In this document: positions 18,726 to 28,321 of the stretch, one piece after another | How the letters are laid out: every line of letters begins with the position of its first letter | Position numbering within the stretch: position 1 is the first letter of the stretch | Assembly (NCBI RefSeq): GCF_904066215.1 | Contig: NZ_LR880474.1 | Location: 1,984,001-2,048,000 of the forward strand | Direction: 5' to 3' | Origin: Microbacterium sp. Nx66 | GTDB lineage: Bacteria; Actinomycetota; Actinomycetes; Actinomycetales; Microbacteriaceae | DNA: 64,000 nucleotides | Notes under the pieces: generated by a model | Told to the model about the DNA's origin: nothing | Seen by the model: the letters and a program-made list of their open reading frames with translations, nothing else | The model's database searches: none | Program-made: the position numbers and the translations under genes

Positions 18726-20095
18726 GCCCGTGCCGCCGCGGCGTCCCTGGCCTCACGAGCGCCGGCGACGAGGTCGCGGTACCACCCGTAGGAGGCCTTC
18801 GGCGTGCGCTCCCCCGACGAGAAGTCCACGTGCACGAGACCGAACCGCTGAGTGTAGCCGTCCGTCCATTCCCAGTTGTCGAGCAGGGACCAGACCGTGT
18901 ACTCCTCGACCGGGACGCCGGCATCGAGGGCCTCGCCCACCGCGTCGATGTGCGCGGAGAGGTAGGCGATCCGGTCGGCATCCTCGACGGCACCGGCGAG
19001 GTCGGGTTCGGGGAAGGACGCTCCGTTCTCCCCGATGATGATCGGTGGCATGTCCGGGTGTCGTCGGTGCAGATCGATGAGGAGGTCGCGCAGGGCGGAC
19101 GGCATGATCGGCCACTCCGGTCCGAACCCGGTGACGGGGACTCCGGGCGTGGGCACGATCTCGAACGGGATGTCGGCATCCGGAGCACCGGCGGTGACGG
19201 TCGTCGGGTTGTAGAAGTTCACCCCGTAGAAGTCGATCGATCCCGCGATGCGGGCGAGGTCGTCGCCGAGGATGGGCAACGGCGGGAGTCCGAGTGCCTC
19301 CAGGTGCGGTGTCGTCCCGGACAGCAGAGGCTCGCTGAACAACCGGTTGTGCAGGAGGTCGTACACCGCGGCAGCGGTGCGATCCTCCTCGGTGTCCCGC
19401 AGCGGCAGGACCCAGGTGTGGTTGTTGACGAGACCGACGCTCGCCGCGCCTCGGGCATGCAGCGCCTCGGCGGCTCGGGAATGGGCGAGCAGCTGGTGGT
19501 GCACGGTCGGAAGCGCACCGAAGAGGAGCTGTCTCCCCGGCGCGAGTGCCCCGACCGCGTAGCCCTGCAGCGTCGTCATGGCGGGCTCGTTCAGCGTGTA
19601 CCACGAGGACACCCGGTCACCGAGACGGGCGGCGACGAGGGCGGCGTACTCGCCGAAGCGCTCGGCGGTGTCGCGGGCGAGCCAGCCACCGTCGGCCTCG
19701 ACCGCGCTCGGCAGCTCCCAGTGATAGAGGGTCGGGAACGGGGTGACACCGGCCGCCAGCAGACCATCGACGACGCGGGCGTAGTGGTCCAGCGCTGGGA
19801 CGTTCCCGGGTCCGTGACCGTCCGGCTGCACGCGGGCCCACGGGATCGAGAACCGGTAGCGATCGAGCCCGAGTCCGGCTGCCAGGGCGACGTCATCCTC
19901 CACACGGCGATAGCTGTCGCACGCCGGTTCCGCGGTCGAGCCGTCCCGGATGCGTCCGGGCTTGGCGATCTCGTCGTCCCAGATCGACCGTCCCGCACCG
20001 TCGGCACGACGGGAACCCTCGATCTGGACGGACGAGGTGGCGGCGGACCAGCGTAGCCGCGCACGCGCGGTCGGGTCGGTGCTGAGGGGGGTCAT
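18722..20095 (-). CDS. Glycoside hydrolase family 1 beta-glucosidase
   Basis: 457 residues from ATG 20095, which has AGGAG four bases upstream; longer frames reach into the rpsT promoter region and are rejected. The GH1 acid/base is Glu170 in TLNEP and the nucleophile is Glu356 in IGENG; both are intact. The usual N-terminal substrate Gln-His region reads SSVQIEG, with Gln in place. There is no signal peptide, so it acts on imported beta-glucosides, consistent with coupling to the downstream MFS gene. Divergent from rpsT. Confidence 0.94.
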   Translation of the reverse strand: MTPLSTDPTARARLRWSAATSSVQIEGSRRADGAGRSIWDDEIAKPGRIRDGSTAEPACDSYRRVEDDVALAAGLGLDRYRFSIPWARVQPDGHGPGNVPALDHYARVVDGLLAAGVTPFPTLYHWELPSAVEADGGWLARDTAERFGEYAALVAARLGDRVSSWYTLNEPAMTTLQGYAVGALAPGRQLLFGALPTVHHQLLAHSRAAEALHARGAASVGLVNNHTWVLPLRDTEEDRTAAAVYDLLHNRLFSEPLLSGTTPHLEALGLPPLPILGDDLARIAGSIDFYGVNFYNPTTVTAGAPDADIPFEIVPTPGVPVTGFGPEWPIMPSALRDLLIDLHRRHPDMPPIIIGENGASFPEPDLAGAVEDADRIAYLSAHIDAVGEALDAGVPVEEYTVWSLLDNWEWTDGYTQRFGLVHVDFSSGERTPKASYGWYRDLVAGAREARDAAAARA

Positions 20096-20206
20096 CGGGC
20101 TCCTGACGTCGTCGTCGTTGTGGATGATTCTGCACCCGGTCCCGCCTTCCCCGCGACGGCGTCTCGCCTGGGCGATGTCGTTTCGCACGATCCCACCCGG
20201 TACTGG

Positions 20207-20315
20207 TAGACTCGACTCTTGGCTTGCGTGTGGGTTCTTCCCTCACGACCGCCGTGCAGCAGCCCTCTTCTGCTGCCGGCACTCCGAATAACTCCTGTAC
20301 AGAAAGCGTCCACAC
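20207..20315 (+). promoter_or_regulatory. rpsT promoter and structured leader
   Basis: TAGACT at 20207-20212 is a clear -10; the -35 is weak. The leader of about 95 bases holds two hairpins: GTGTGGG-TTCTT-CCCTCAC (20228-20246, one mismatch) and GCAGCAG-CCCTCTT-CTGCTGC (20256-20276). Ribosomal protein leaders are often feedback-controlled; whether S20 binds here is unknown. Confidence 0.55.
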
Positions 20316-20576
20316 GTGGCAAACATCAAGTCGCAGATCAAGCGCAACAAGACCAACGAGAAGGCTCACGAGCGCAACAAGGCCGTGAAGAGCGAGCTGA
20401 AGACTCTCGTCCGCCAGACCCGCGCGGCCGTCGCCGCCGGCGACAAGGCCGCCGCCGAGAAGAACCTGAAGAAGGCCTCGGTCAAGCTCGACAAGGCCGT
20501 CAGCAAGGGTGTCCTGCACAAGAACCAGGCGTCGAACCGCAAGTCGGCGATCGCCAAGCAGGTCTCCGCTCTCTGA
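20316..20576 (+). CDS. rpsT: 30S ribosomal protein S20
   Basis: 86 residues, the standard length. It starts at GTG 20316 ([20 protein letters not shown] after the start), with the Lys/Arg/Ala-rich helical composition typical of S20 and the conserved C-terminal [19 protein letters not shown]. It binds 16S rRNA early in 30S assembly. Monocistronic, with a terminator behind it. Convergent with holA. Confidence 0.98.
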   Translation: MANIKSQIKRNKTNEKAHERNKAVKSELKTLVRQTRAAVAAGDKAAAEKNLKKASVKLDKAVSKGVLHKNQASNRKSAIAKQVSAL

Positions 20577-20590
20577 GCTTCTGACTTCCG

Positions 20591-20621
20591 GAAAGCCCGT
20601 CTCCTCGTGAGGCGGGCTTTC
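20591..20621. terminator. Terminator between rpsT and holA
   Basis: GAAAGCCCG and CGGGCTTTC pair around a short CTC/GAG-containing loop, followed by CTGCTTTC. Because the arms contain A- and T-runs on both sides, it could serve both rpsT and the convergent holA. Confidence 0.8.
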
Positions 20622-20638
20622 TGCTTTCGCGCAGGGGC

Positions 20639-21676
20639 TTATCCCCCGAATGGCTCACGGGTGGCGATGACCGTCACCATCCGCTCGAGCGCGAAGATGG
20701 GGTCACGCGCCGCACCCTTGACCTCGGCGTCGGCGCGCGCGGTGGCCTGGATCGCCATCCCGAGGGATCGCTCGTTCCAGCCCGCCAGGTCGCGACGCGC
20801 GCGGTCGACCTGCCAGTCCTTCATCCCGAGGCGCTGGGCGAGCTGCCTGCTGGGTTCACGATTGCCGGCGACGCGCGCCATCGTGCGCAGCTTCATCGCG
20901 AACGCGGCGACCATCGGCACCGGGTCCGCACCGGAGGACAGGGCATGCCGAAGCGCCACGAGAGCCTCACCGTATCGGCCGGCGATGGCCGTGTCGGCGA
21001 CGACGAACGCCGACACCTCGACCCGGCCGCCGTAGTACTTGGTGACGACCTCTTCCGTGATGTCGCCCTCGACGTCGCCGATCAGCTGCTGGCAGGCGGC
21101 CGCGAGCTCGGTGAGGTCGTCGGCGAAGGCCGAGACGAGCGCCCGGAGCGCAGGTGGAGCGATGCGCTTCTTCGCCGCCTTGAACTCCCCCGCCGCGAAG
21201 TCGACCCGGTCGCCGTCGCGCTTGATGGCGGGGCAGGCGATCTCGATCCCACCGCCGGTCCCCGCGCGGAGGGCGTCGAGGAGCTTCTTCCCGCGGACAC
21301 TTGCGCCCGTGTGCCGGAGCACGACGGTCGCGCCCTCCTGCGGGTTCTCCAAATACCCGATGGCCTCATGGAGGAACGCGTCGGAGCACTTCTCCACGCC
21401 GGACACGCGGACCAGTCGCGGCTCACCGAACAGGGACGGTGAGGTGAGGGAGAGCAGTGTGCCGGGAGCATAGTCGTCGGCACGGACGTCGCTGACCTCG
21501 AGTGCCGGGTCCTCGGCACGGAGGTAGTCGCGCACCCCGGCAATCGCGCGCTCGGCGCAGACCTCCTCCGGGCCCGAGACGAGCACCAGCGGCGCGGGAT
21601 GCGGCTCCCGCCAGGACACCTGCGGGATCTTCGTGGCCTTCGCGCCGCCACGGGAGGGAGGACGGGAGGCTGCCAT
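20639..21676 (-). CDS. holA: DNA polymerase III subunit delta
   Basis: 345 residues. Fits the HolA family: an AAA+-like N-terminal part (PLVLVSGPEEVCAERAIAGV, about 30-50), a SGVEKCSD and LENPQEGATVVL region, and a C-terminal helical domain ending in FALERMVTVIA. Delta opens the sliding clamp as part of the clamp loader. The start is backed by TAGGCT-N6-ATG on the minus strand (hexamer at 21683-21688). It follows comEC by about 35 bp in the same direction, the usual comEA-comEC-holA-rpsT neighbourhood. Confidence 0.94.
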   Translation of the reverse strand: MAASRPPSRGGAKATKIPQVSWREPHPAPLVLVSGPEEVCAERAIAGVRDYLRAEDPALEVSDVRADDYAPGTLLSLTSPSLFGEPRLVRVSGVEKCSDAFLHEAIGYLENPQEGATVVLRHTGASVRGKKLLDALRAGTGGGIEIACPAIKRDGDRVDFAAGEFKAAKKRIAPPALRALVSAFADDLTELAAACQQLIGDVEGDITEEVVTKYYGGRVEVSAFVVADTAIAGRYGEALVALRHALSSGADPVPMVAAFAMKLRTMARVAGNREPSRQLAQRLGMKDWQVDRARRDLAGWNERSLGMAIQATARADAEVKGAARDPIFALERMVTVIATREPFGG

Positions 21677-21710
21677 GGGACCAGCCTACCGGCGGTGTCG
21701 GACACCCGAC

Positions 21711-24074
21711 TCAGGGCGGCGCGACGTCGGTCCAGACGCGGAGGACATCGTCCTCGACGGCGAGCAGGGTGCGGCCGTCGCGATCGGTGCGGTAGACCTG
21801 CGTCCCGAGAGCCGACAGGAGATCCAGGGTCTCCCGACGCGGGTGCCCGTAGTCATTGTCGGCGCCGACCGTGATGAGCGCGACCCTCGGCTGCACAGCG
21901 TCGTAGAGGGCGGGTTCCTGGTCGGCGCTGCCGTGGTGGGCGACCTTCACCACGTCGTATCCCGTCAGCGGCGTGCTCCGGAGCAGCGCGCGCTGCGGGG
22001 CAGCGGAGAGGTCACCCAGGAAGAGCGCTCGGGGCACTCCTCCCCCGACGAATTCGGTGACGACGCTCGCGTCGTTCCCTGGCGGGAAGGCGGCACTGTG
22101 CGGCAACGGCCAGAGCACCCGCCATGCCGCTCCGCCCAGCGCGCCCCGGTCCCCGGCGTCGACCGGCCGGAGGGCTCCGCCCGCTCGGGCCAGGCCGTCG
22201 AGCGCACGCGCATCGGCGGCATCGGCAGGTGGTCCATGCAGCACCGTGCCCACTTTGCCTTCGAGTGCCGTCGCGCCTCCGATGTGGTCCGCGTCGAAGT
22301 GTGTGAGCACGAGGAGGTCGATGTGGTCGATGCTCAGCGAGCGCAGACAGGCGTCGAGCGCCGTCGGGTCCGGTCCCGTGTCGATGAGGGCCACGGCGTC
22401 CTGCGAACGCACCAGGACCGCATCGCCCTGGCCCACGTCGCACGCAGCGATCGCCCACCCGTGGGGCGTCACGAGCGAGGCGAGCGGACCGTCGATCAAC
22501 GCACGGGAGGCGCCGACGGACGCGACGACGATGAGAACGCCGGCCGCCACGCGTCGAGCGGCGGGGAGCACAGCGCCGGGCGTCCAGGCCCGTCCCGCGC
22601 GAACCGACGCCGTCACGACGTCGGTTCGCGCGACTTCCCGGACGCGCGGCCCTCCGCGGCAGCACACGACGGCGATCGCGACGCTCACCAGCGTGACCAC
22701 CGCAGCGCTGCCGAGGCCGGCAGGGAGGAGCACCTGAGCACCCGGGAGCCCGGCGGTGACCCGCGCGACCGTCGCGATCCACGCCGACGGCAACCAGGCG
22801 GACGCGGCGAGCAGATCCGCGACGACGGGGACAGGGGCAGCGAGACAGGCGAGGAGCCCGATCACCGTCGCGAGCGGCGCGGCCGGCTCGGCGAGGAGGT
22901 TCGCGACGACCGAGACGAGCGACTGCTGCTCCGCGAACAGCGCGATCACGGGCGCGCACGCGAGCTGCGCCGCCAGAGGCACCGCGATCGCGAGGGCGAG
23001 CGGACGGGGCAGCCAGCGCGCGATCCCGTCCGCCAGCGCCGGGGCGAGGAGGATGAGGGCCCCGGAGGCCACCGCGGACAGCGCGAATCCCGGTGTCGAT
23101 GCGAGCCAGGGGTCGGCCACGAGGAGGGCGGTCACGCACAGGGCCAGGATTCCGGCACCTGCGCTCGGCCGCCCGACGAGGATCGACAGCATGCCCGCCG
23201 CGGCCATCGTGGCGGCCCGGATGACGCTCGGCTCCGGCGTCACGAGCACCACGAAGGCGGCCAGCGCCACGACGGCGAAAACGACCCGCAACGCCCGCGC
23301 CCCTCCGCACAACGCGACGATCCCGAAGACCGCAGCGACGACGATCGCGCAGTTCGCCCCGGATACGGCGGTGAGGTGGCTGAGGCCGCTGGTACGCATA
23401 TCGGCGTCGACCGCGGCGGGCACGGCGGTGGTGTCGCCCACGGCCAACCCCGGAAGGAGCCCCGCACCGGGCTCCGGGAGTCGGGTGGCGCGCTCGACGA
23501 ACGACCGTCGCAGGTCGGCAGCGATTCCGAAGACGCCCGGCGCCGCTCGCTCCACGGTTCCCGCGGTGACGAAGACGACGAGCTCCGCCCGCTCCCCCGG
23601 ATCCGTCGCCATACTCTCGCCGGTCACGCGCACGACCGCACCGAGGACGAACCCCTCAGCCTCCGCGATCCCGATACGCACCGGTCCGCCCGCCGGCCCC
23701 GCGGCACCCGGCGCACCGATGCCGCTCAGCTGCACGTCCATCCACAGGCGCCCGTCCCGCCCCACGGACGCCGATGACGACACTTCACCGACCGCTTCAA
23801 CGACCCTGCCGTCCCACCCGTGCACGGCGTCACGGTCCGCAGACTGTACGAGCACGGTGAACGCCACGGCGGCCCCGGCCGCGAGAACCACGATCATCAG
23901 GCCGCTCCACGTCGCGGCTGCCGGACGCCGGAGCGCGAGCACGGCGCCGATGATCACCGCGGATGCCAGGCATCCACCCGCAAACCACCCCGCCGTTCCC
24001 GGCACGAAAACGCAGACCAGGGCCATACCCCACGCACCGACCGCCACCGGCAGCAGGCGCAGATCACGGGTCAC
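21711..24074 (-). CDS. comEC: ComEC/Rec2 family DNA-uptake channel protein
   Basis: 787 residues from GTG 24074. Architecture: N-terminal membrane segments and an OB-like DUF4131 region (1-190), the Competence domain with about eight membrane helices (about 205-500; SGLSHLTAVSGANCAIV is the family signature), and a C-terminal metallo-beta-lactamase-like domain (about 540-780) with LTHFDADHIGG as the metal-binding HxDxxHxG-type motif (Phe-Asp-Ala-Asp-His) and KVAHHGSADQEP. It would pass single-stranded DNA across the membrane. The gene usually sits directly after comEA; here about 870 bp and two opposite-strand genes intervene. Confidence 0.93.
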   Translation of the reverse strand: MTRDLRLLPVAVGAWGMALVCVFVPGTAGWFAGGCLASAVIIGAVLALRRPAAATWSGLMIVVLAAGAAVAFTVLVQSADRDAVHGWDGRVVEAVGEVSSSASVGRDGRLWMDVQLSGIGAPGAAGPAGGPVRIGIAEAEGFVLGAVVRVTGESMATDPGERAELVVFVTAGTVERAAPGVFGIAADLRRSFVERATRLPEPGAGLLPGLAVGDTTAVPAAVDADMRTSGLSHLTAVSGANCAIVVAAVFGIVALCGGARALRVVFAVVALAAFVVLVTPEPSVIRAATMAAAGMLSILVGRPSAGAGILALCVTALLVADPWLASTPGFALSAVASGALILLAPALADGIARWLPRPLALAIAVPLAAQLACAPVIALFAEQQSLVSVVANLLAEPAAPLATVIGLLACLAAPVPVVADLLAASAWLPSAWIATVARVTAGLPGAQVLLPAGLGSAAVVTLVSVAIAVVCCRGGPRVREVARTDVVTASVRAGRAWTPGAVLPAARRVAAGVLIVVASVGASRALIDGPLASLVTPHGWAIAACDVGQGDAVLVRSQDAVALIDTGPDPTALDACLRSLSIDHIDLLVLTHFDADHIGGATALEGKVGTVLHGPPADAADARALDGLARAGGALRPVDAGDRGALGGAAWRVLWPLPHSAAFPPGNDASVVTEFVGGGVPRALFLGDLSAAPQRALLRSTPLTGYDVVKVAHHGSADQEPALYDAVQPRVALITVGADNDYGHPRRETLDLLSALGTQVYRTDRDGRTLLAVEDDVLRVWTDVAPP

Positions 24075-24330
24075 GCCGATCCCCGCTCGGACCCCGGGGA
24101 CGATCGCTGCGGCTCATGCATCCGATCACCCTAGAGTCGCGCCGGTGCCCACTCCGCCCGCCGCGACCGCCGCTGCACGAGCGGAGGACAACACCTCTCG
24201 AGGTCAGGACGTGGAGGAGCACTCTCCGAGGGCGGAGAAACAGTCGGCGTCGGGCGCGACCGTTCCATCAGCCTGACTGCGGCAGACAGGCGTATCGTGG
24301 GGTTCACGACGACACCGCTATGCTTCGCGC
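24075..24330. other. Intergenic stretch between comEC and the two small membrane-protein genes
   Basis: It holds the leaderless module TATGCT-N6-ATG (hexamer 24319-24324) for the gene at 24331. A second TAGAGT-N7-GTG arrangement starts at 24132 and could open a 43-codon frame (24145-24276) of low complexity, which I do not accept as a gene. No hairpin or RNA gene was seen. Confidence 0.4.
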
Positions 24331-24600
24331 ATGACTGAATCTCTGGGGGATTCTCCGGACGAACTCCCTGTAGCGGAGCGCAAGCTCAGCCGTCGGGGAT
24401 GGCTGATCACGCTCTTCGCAGTGGGGTGGCTCGCACTGACAATCGGCGCAGCATTTCTTGTCGCCGACCTCACCGGACGATGGATCCCTACCGTCTTCCT
24501 CGGACTCACGTTCGGCCTCGGTGTGTTCATCCCCGTGATTCGAGATCAAAAGCGGCGGAGACGGGAACTCTCCGATGCGGGCAGCGGTCCGGGGAAATAG
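24331..24600 (+). CDS. Small two-helix membrane protein, unknown function
   Basis: 89 residues: an acidic N-terminal tail, two hydrophobic segments (about 27-46 and 52-70: GWLITLFAVGWLALTIGAAF and WIPTVFLGLTFGLGVFIPVI), then a basic RDQKRRRRE tail that should be cytoplasmic. I do not recognise the family. It begins with a TATGCT-N6-ATG leaderless module. The stop codon is followed at once by the ATG of the next gene, so the two small membrane proteins are likely made together. They lie on the strand opposite to comEA and comEC, between them. Confidence 0.7.
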   Translation: MTESLGDSPDELPVAERKLSRRGWLITLFAVGWLALTIGAAFLVADLTGRWIPTVFLGLTFGLGVFIPVIRDQKRRRRELSDAGSGPGK

Positions 24601-24873
24601 ATGGCTGCGCCTGACCCCGCACCGTCCCTGATCCAGCAGCGCCTCGCTCTCGGACGCTTGCGTCTGACCGCTCTCTTCATGATGATCGGCTGGGGCGCAG
24701 TCGCGGCACTCCGGGGCGTAGGCATCCATGACGTCGCCGACGTTGTCAACTGGATCGCCTTCCTCCTACCGTTGGCGCTGGCGTCGTACGGAGTGAAGCT
24801 CTGGTTCGACTACCGCCGCAAGGTGCGTGCCTTCGAGGCTGCCCACGGACCGGACGCTGGCAAGCAGCCGTAG
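24601..24873 (+). CDS. Small two-helix membrane protein, unknown function
   Basis: 90 residues with two hydrophobic stretches (about 20-42, LRLTALFMMIGWGAVAALRG, and 49-65, NWIAFLLPLALASYGVKLWF) and a basic RRKVRAF tail. Unrecognised. It starts on the base after the stop of the preceding gene without its own spaced ribosome site, so translation probably relies on coupling. The similar size and layout suggest that the two proteins work as a pair; this is inference only. Confidence 0.68.
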   Translation: MAAPDPAPSLIQQRLALGRLRLTALFMMIGWGAVAALRGVGIHDVADVVNWIAFLLPLALASYGVKLWFDYRRKVRAFEAAHGPDAGKQP

Positions 24874-24941
24874 CGCGACGCTCCTCTCTCGCCCCTGCGC
24901 ACTCCGGGACCATGGCAGCGGCGCCCGAGGCGTGACGCTCG

Positions 24942-25541
24942 TCACACGCGTACCCCGTCGCGCAGCCCCTCCAAGACCTTCTCCCCGATCCCCGGTACCG
25001 CCAGGAGGTCGTCCACCGTGCGGAACCGACCATTCTCCTCGCGCCACGCGACGATGCGCTCGGCAAGCGCCGGCCCGATTCCCGGAAGCTCTTCCAGAGC
25101 TGCCTCATCCGCGGTGTTCAGGTCGACGGCGCCATCACCGGGAGGCCCGGCCGAGGGGTCGGCGACGGCACCCACGACCGGCACGAGGATCTGCTCCCCG
25201 TCCTCGACCCGTCGGGCGAGGTTGACCCCCGCGAGGTCGGCGGCATCCGTCGACCCGCCGGCGGCCGCGAGAGCATCGACGACCCGGGAGTCGGTTCGCA
25301 ACACGTACAGACCCGGGCGCTCGACCGCCCCGAGCACATGCACGTAGATCTCCGCGGGCGCGGACTCGACCGACGCCGAGCTCTCCGCGAGCGGAACGGC
25401 CTCGACGGACGACGGTCGGCCCTGCAACAGCCCGAGGCCGACGGCCGTGGAAAGCGCGATGATCGCCAGCACGACCGCCGCGCCGAGCCCGAGGCGGAGC
25501 CTCCGACGGGGCGGAGGAGGTGGAGGCGGCGACGAGGTCAT
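24942..25541 (-). CDS. comEA: ComEA family DNA-binding competence protein
   Basis: 199 residues. One N-terminal membrane segment (LGLGAAVVLAIIALSTAVGL, about 15-34), an SLBB-like domain (about 68-120, YVHVLGAVERPGLYVL), and C-terminal double helix-hairpin-helix repeats (VDLNTADEAALEELPGIGPA and FRTVDDLLAVPGIGEKVLEG). ComEA binds incoming DNA outside the membrane and hands it to ComEC. The start is supported by TAGGGT-N6-ATG (hexamer 25548-25553, minus strand). The C-terminal tail is only a few residues past the second HhH. Confidence 0.92.
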   Translation of the reverse strand: MTSSPPPPPPPRRRLRLGLGAAVVLAIIALSTAVGLGLLQGRPSSVEAVPLAESSASVESAPAEIYVHVLGAVERPGLYVLRTDSRVVDALAAAGGSTDAADLAGVNLARRVEDGEQILVPVVGAVADPSAGPPGDGAVDLNTADEAALEELPGIGPALAERIVAWREENGRFRTVDDLLAVPGIGEKVLEGLRDGVRV

Positions 25542-25710
25542 CCAGTCACCCTATGCGTCGCGTCCACCGCCTCCCGGCTCCGGACACAGCGACCGTGGAG
25601 AGACGCTCAGATGGGACTCGTCGTGGAGGACGGCCGTTCCCGGTCGCGACGTGATCCGGGCATCATCCCTTCGCGCCGGGGTAGGCGGAACCGCGGAGCA
25701 CGCCGAGGAC

Positions 25711-28275
25711 TCAGCCCTTGACGACGATGCTGACGATCTTCGGGGCCCGCACGACGACCTTGACGATCTCGCGATCACCGATCGACCGGATGACGCGCTC
25801 ATCGGCTCGTGCCAGCGCCTCGAGCTCGGCCTCGCCGATGCGTGCCGGCACCTCGAGCTGCGCGCGCACCTTGCCGCCGATCTGCACGACCGCGGTGACG
25901 GTGTCCTCGACGAGGAGCGCCGGATCGGCGGAGCGCCACGACACGAGTCCGACGGACGGCTCGTGCCCGAGGATCTCCCACATCTCCTCCGCGGTGTGCG
26001 GGGCGATGAGGTCGAGCATGACGGCGATGGTCTCCGCCGCCTCACGGACGGCGGGGTCGGCAGCACCGGCAGCGCCGTCGATCGTCTTCCGGGTCACGTT
26101 GACCAGCTCCATCAGACGGGCGACGAGCACGTTGAACTTCGTCTGCTCGACCAGCGCGGGCGCTTCGGCGAGCAGCTTGTGCGTCGCGCGGCGCAGCGCC
26201 GCGTCGCCCCCGTCGAAGACGACGTCGACCGGGCTGGCGACCTCGTGGGCGACACGCAGGGCGCGCGACAGGAACTTCTGCGCACCGGTCATCGAGACGT
26301 CGGCCCAGTCCTTGTCGTCCTCCACCGGACCGGCGAAGGCCAGCCCGACGCGCAGGGCGTCGGCGCCGTGGGCGTCGAGCTCCTCCTGGAACAGCACCAG
26401 GTTGCCCTTGCTCTTCGACATCTTCTGCCCGTCGAGCAGAACCATGCCCTGGTTGATCAGGTTGGAGAAGGGCTCCGTGAAGTCGATCAGCCCCATGTCG
26501 AAGAGGACCTTCGTGATGAAGCGGGCGTAGAGCAGATGCAGGATCGCGTGCTCGACGCCGCCGATGTACGAGTCCACCGGTGCCCAGCGGGCCGCCTGGG
26601 CCGGGTCGAACGCCTGCGTGTCGCTGTTCGGGGACAGGAACCGCAGGAAGTACCAGGAGCTGTCTACGAAGGTGTCCATCGTGTCGGGGTCGCGCAGCAC
26701 CGGGTCACCGGTCTCGGGATCGGTCGTGCGCACCCAGCTCTCCGCGCCGCCCAGCGGCGAGGTGCCCTTCGGCTTGAGGTCGAGGCCCTCCACGCTCGGC
26801 AGTTTCACGGGCAGTCGGTCCTCTGGCACGGGGATGATCCGGCCGTCTTCGGCGTGCAGCATGGGGATCGGCGTCCCCCAGAAGCGCTGACGCGAGATCA
26901 GCCAGTCACGCAGGCGATAGTTCTTCGCCGCCCGACCCGTCCCCGTGGCCTCCAGCTGCTCGATGGCGCGCGCGATCGCGTTGCGCTTCGACAGTCCGTT
27001 CAGCGGACCGGAGTTGATCATGCGCCCCTCGCCGGTGAGCGCGACACCGGTCTTCGCCGGGTTCTGCTCGTCGAGCGCGGCATCCGCATCGATCGGGACG
27101 CCGTCCTCGTCCACCTCGATGACCGGCATGGCACCGGTCACCGGAGCGGTGGTGTCGACGACGACCTTCACCGGCAGGTCGAACGCGCGTGCGAAGTCGA
27201 GGTCACGCTGGTCGTGCGCCGGGACCGCCATGACGGCGCCGTGCCCGTAGTCGGCCAGCACGTAGTCGGCGGCCCAGATCGGGAGCTTCTCGCCGTTGAC
27301 CGGGTTGATGGCGTAGCGGCCCAGGAACACGCCCGTCTTGGGGCGGTCGGTGGACTGACGGTCGATATCGGTGGTCTTCTGCACCTCGGCCAGGTACGCC
27401 TGGAAGCGCTCGCGCACCTCCGGTTCGGCGTCGGCGGCGAGCTCCGCGGCCAGGTCGCCATCCGGGGCCACGACGAAGAACGTCGCACCGTGCAAGGTGT
27501 CGGGGCGCGTCGAGAACACCGTCACCGGCTCCTCGCGCCCCTCGATGCGGAAGTCGACGTCGGCGCCGACCGAGCGGCCGATCCAGTTGCGCTGCATCTG
27601 CAGCACCTTGTGCGGCCAGAATCCCTCGAGCTGGTTCAGGTCGTCCAGCAGACGGTCCGCGTAGTCGGTGATGCGGAAGTACCACTGCGTGAGCTTCTTC
27701 TTGACGACCTCGTAGCCGCAGCGCTCGCAGCGCCCATCGACGACCTGCTCGTTCGCCAGCACGGTCTGGTCGTTGGGGCACCAGTTCACCGGGCTCTTCT
27801 TGCGGTAGGCCAGGCCGCGCTCATACATCTTCAGGAACAGCCACTGGTTCCAGCGGTAGTACTCCGGGTCGGAGGTGTGCAGCACCCGGCTCCAGTCGAA
27901 CGAGACACCGTACTGCTGGAAGCCGACCTTCTGCTGCGCGATGTTCTGGTACGTCCATTCGCGCGGATCGGCACCCTGACGGATCGCGGCGTTCTCCGCC
28001 GGCAGACCGAAGGAGTCCCATCCGATCGGGTTCAGGACGTTGTGACCGCGGTGACGCCAGAAGCGGGCGACGATGTCGGAGTAGAGGTAGTTCTCCGCGT
28101 GCCCCATGTGCAGGTCACCGGAGGGGTACGGGAACATGGCCAGCACGTAGCGCCGCGGCCGGGTGTCCTCGTCGCCGCCCGTGAGGAACGTCTCGTGCTC
28201 CGCCCAGTACTTCTGCCACTTGGCCTGGATGGCGTGCGGCGAGGAGAACTCCTCGTCGACGGGAGCGGTGGACAT
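25711..28275 (-). CDS. leuS: Leucine--tRNA ligase
   Basis: 854 residues from ATG 28275; an upstream TTG at 28302 is possible. The class I signature is seen as [13 protein letters not shown] (HIGH variant HMGH), the editing domain carries a threonine-rich region near [15 protein letters not shown], and KMSKS is present in [11 protein letters not shown] four-Cys zinc site (CPND and CERC) fits bacterial LeuRS. The gene follows pabB by 46 bases in the same direction, so it may share that promoter. No T-box sequence was found upstream, unlike ileS. Confidence 0.97.
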   Translation of the reverse strand: MSTAPVDEEFSSPHAIQAKWQKYWAEHETFLTGGDEDTRPRRYVLAMFPYPSGDLHMGHAENYLYSDIVARFWRHRGHNVLNPIGWDSFGLPAENAAIRQGADPREWTYQNIAQQKVGFQQYGVSFDWSRVLHTSDPEYYRWNQWLFLKMYERGLAYRKKSPVNWCPNDQTVLANEQVVDGRCERCGYEVVKKKLTQWYFRITDYADRLLDDLNQLEGFWPHKVLQMQRNWIGRSVGADVDFRIEGREEPVTVFSTRPDTLHGATFFVVAPDGDLAAELAADAEPEVRERFQAYLAEVQKTTDIDRQSTDRPKTGVFLGRYAINPVNGEKLPIWAADYVLADYGHGAVMAVPAHDQRDLDFARAFDLPVKVVVDTTAPVTGAMPVIEVDEDGVPIDADAALDEQNPAKTGVALTGEGRMINSGPLNGLSKRNAIARAIEQLEATGTGRAAKNYRLRDWLISRQRFWGTPIPMLHAEDGRIIPVPEDRLPVKLPSVEGLDLKPKGTSPLGGAESWVRTTDPETGDPVLRDPDTMDTFVDSSWYFLRFLSPNSDTQAFDPAQAARWAPVDSYIGGVEHAILHLLYARFITKVLFDMGLIDFTEPFSNLINQGMVLLDGQKMSKSKGNLVLFQEELDAHGADALRVGLAFAGPVEDDKDWADVSMTGAQKFLSRALRVAHEVASPVDVVFDGGDAALRRATHKLLAEAPALVEQTKFNVLVARLMELVNVTRKTIDGAAGAADPAVREAAETIAVMLDLIAPHTAEEMWEILGHEPSVGLVSWRSADPALLVEDTVTAVVQIGGKVRAQLEVPARIGEAELEALARADERVIRSIGDREIVKVVVRAPKIVSIVVKG

Positions 28276-28321
28276 GTTCTCGGACAACGAACGCACGACC
28301 AATCTGAAGGAAAAAACGGGA

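Noticed and set aside
21633..23777. A 714-codon plus-strand frame opposite comEC
   Set aside because: Antisense to the ComEC membrane and MBL domains; the product is almost only Arg, Asp, Gly and His.
24145..24276. 43-codon frame beginning VPTPPAATAAARAEDNTS with TAGAGT seven bases upstream
   Set aside because: Low complexity and no ribosome site; the module match is one base off the commonest distance. Conservation would be needed before calling it.
25554..25710. T-box or attenuator near leuS
   Set aside because: No GGTGGTACCGCG-type sequence or terminator pair was found up- or downstream of leuS.
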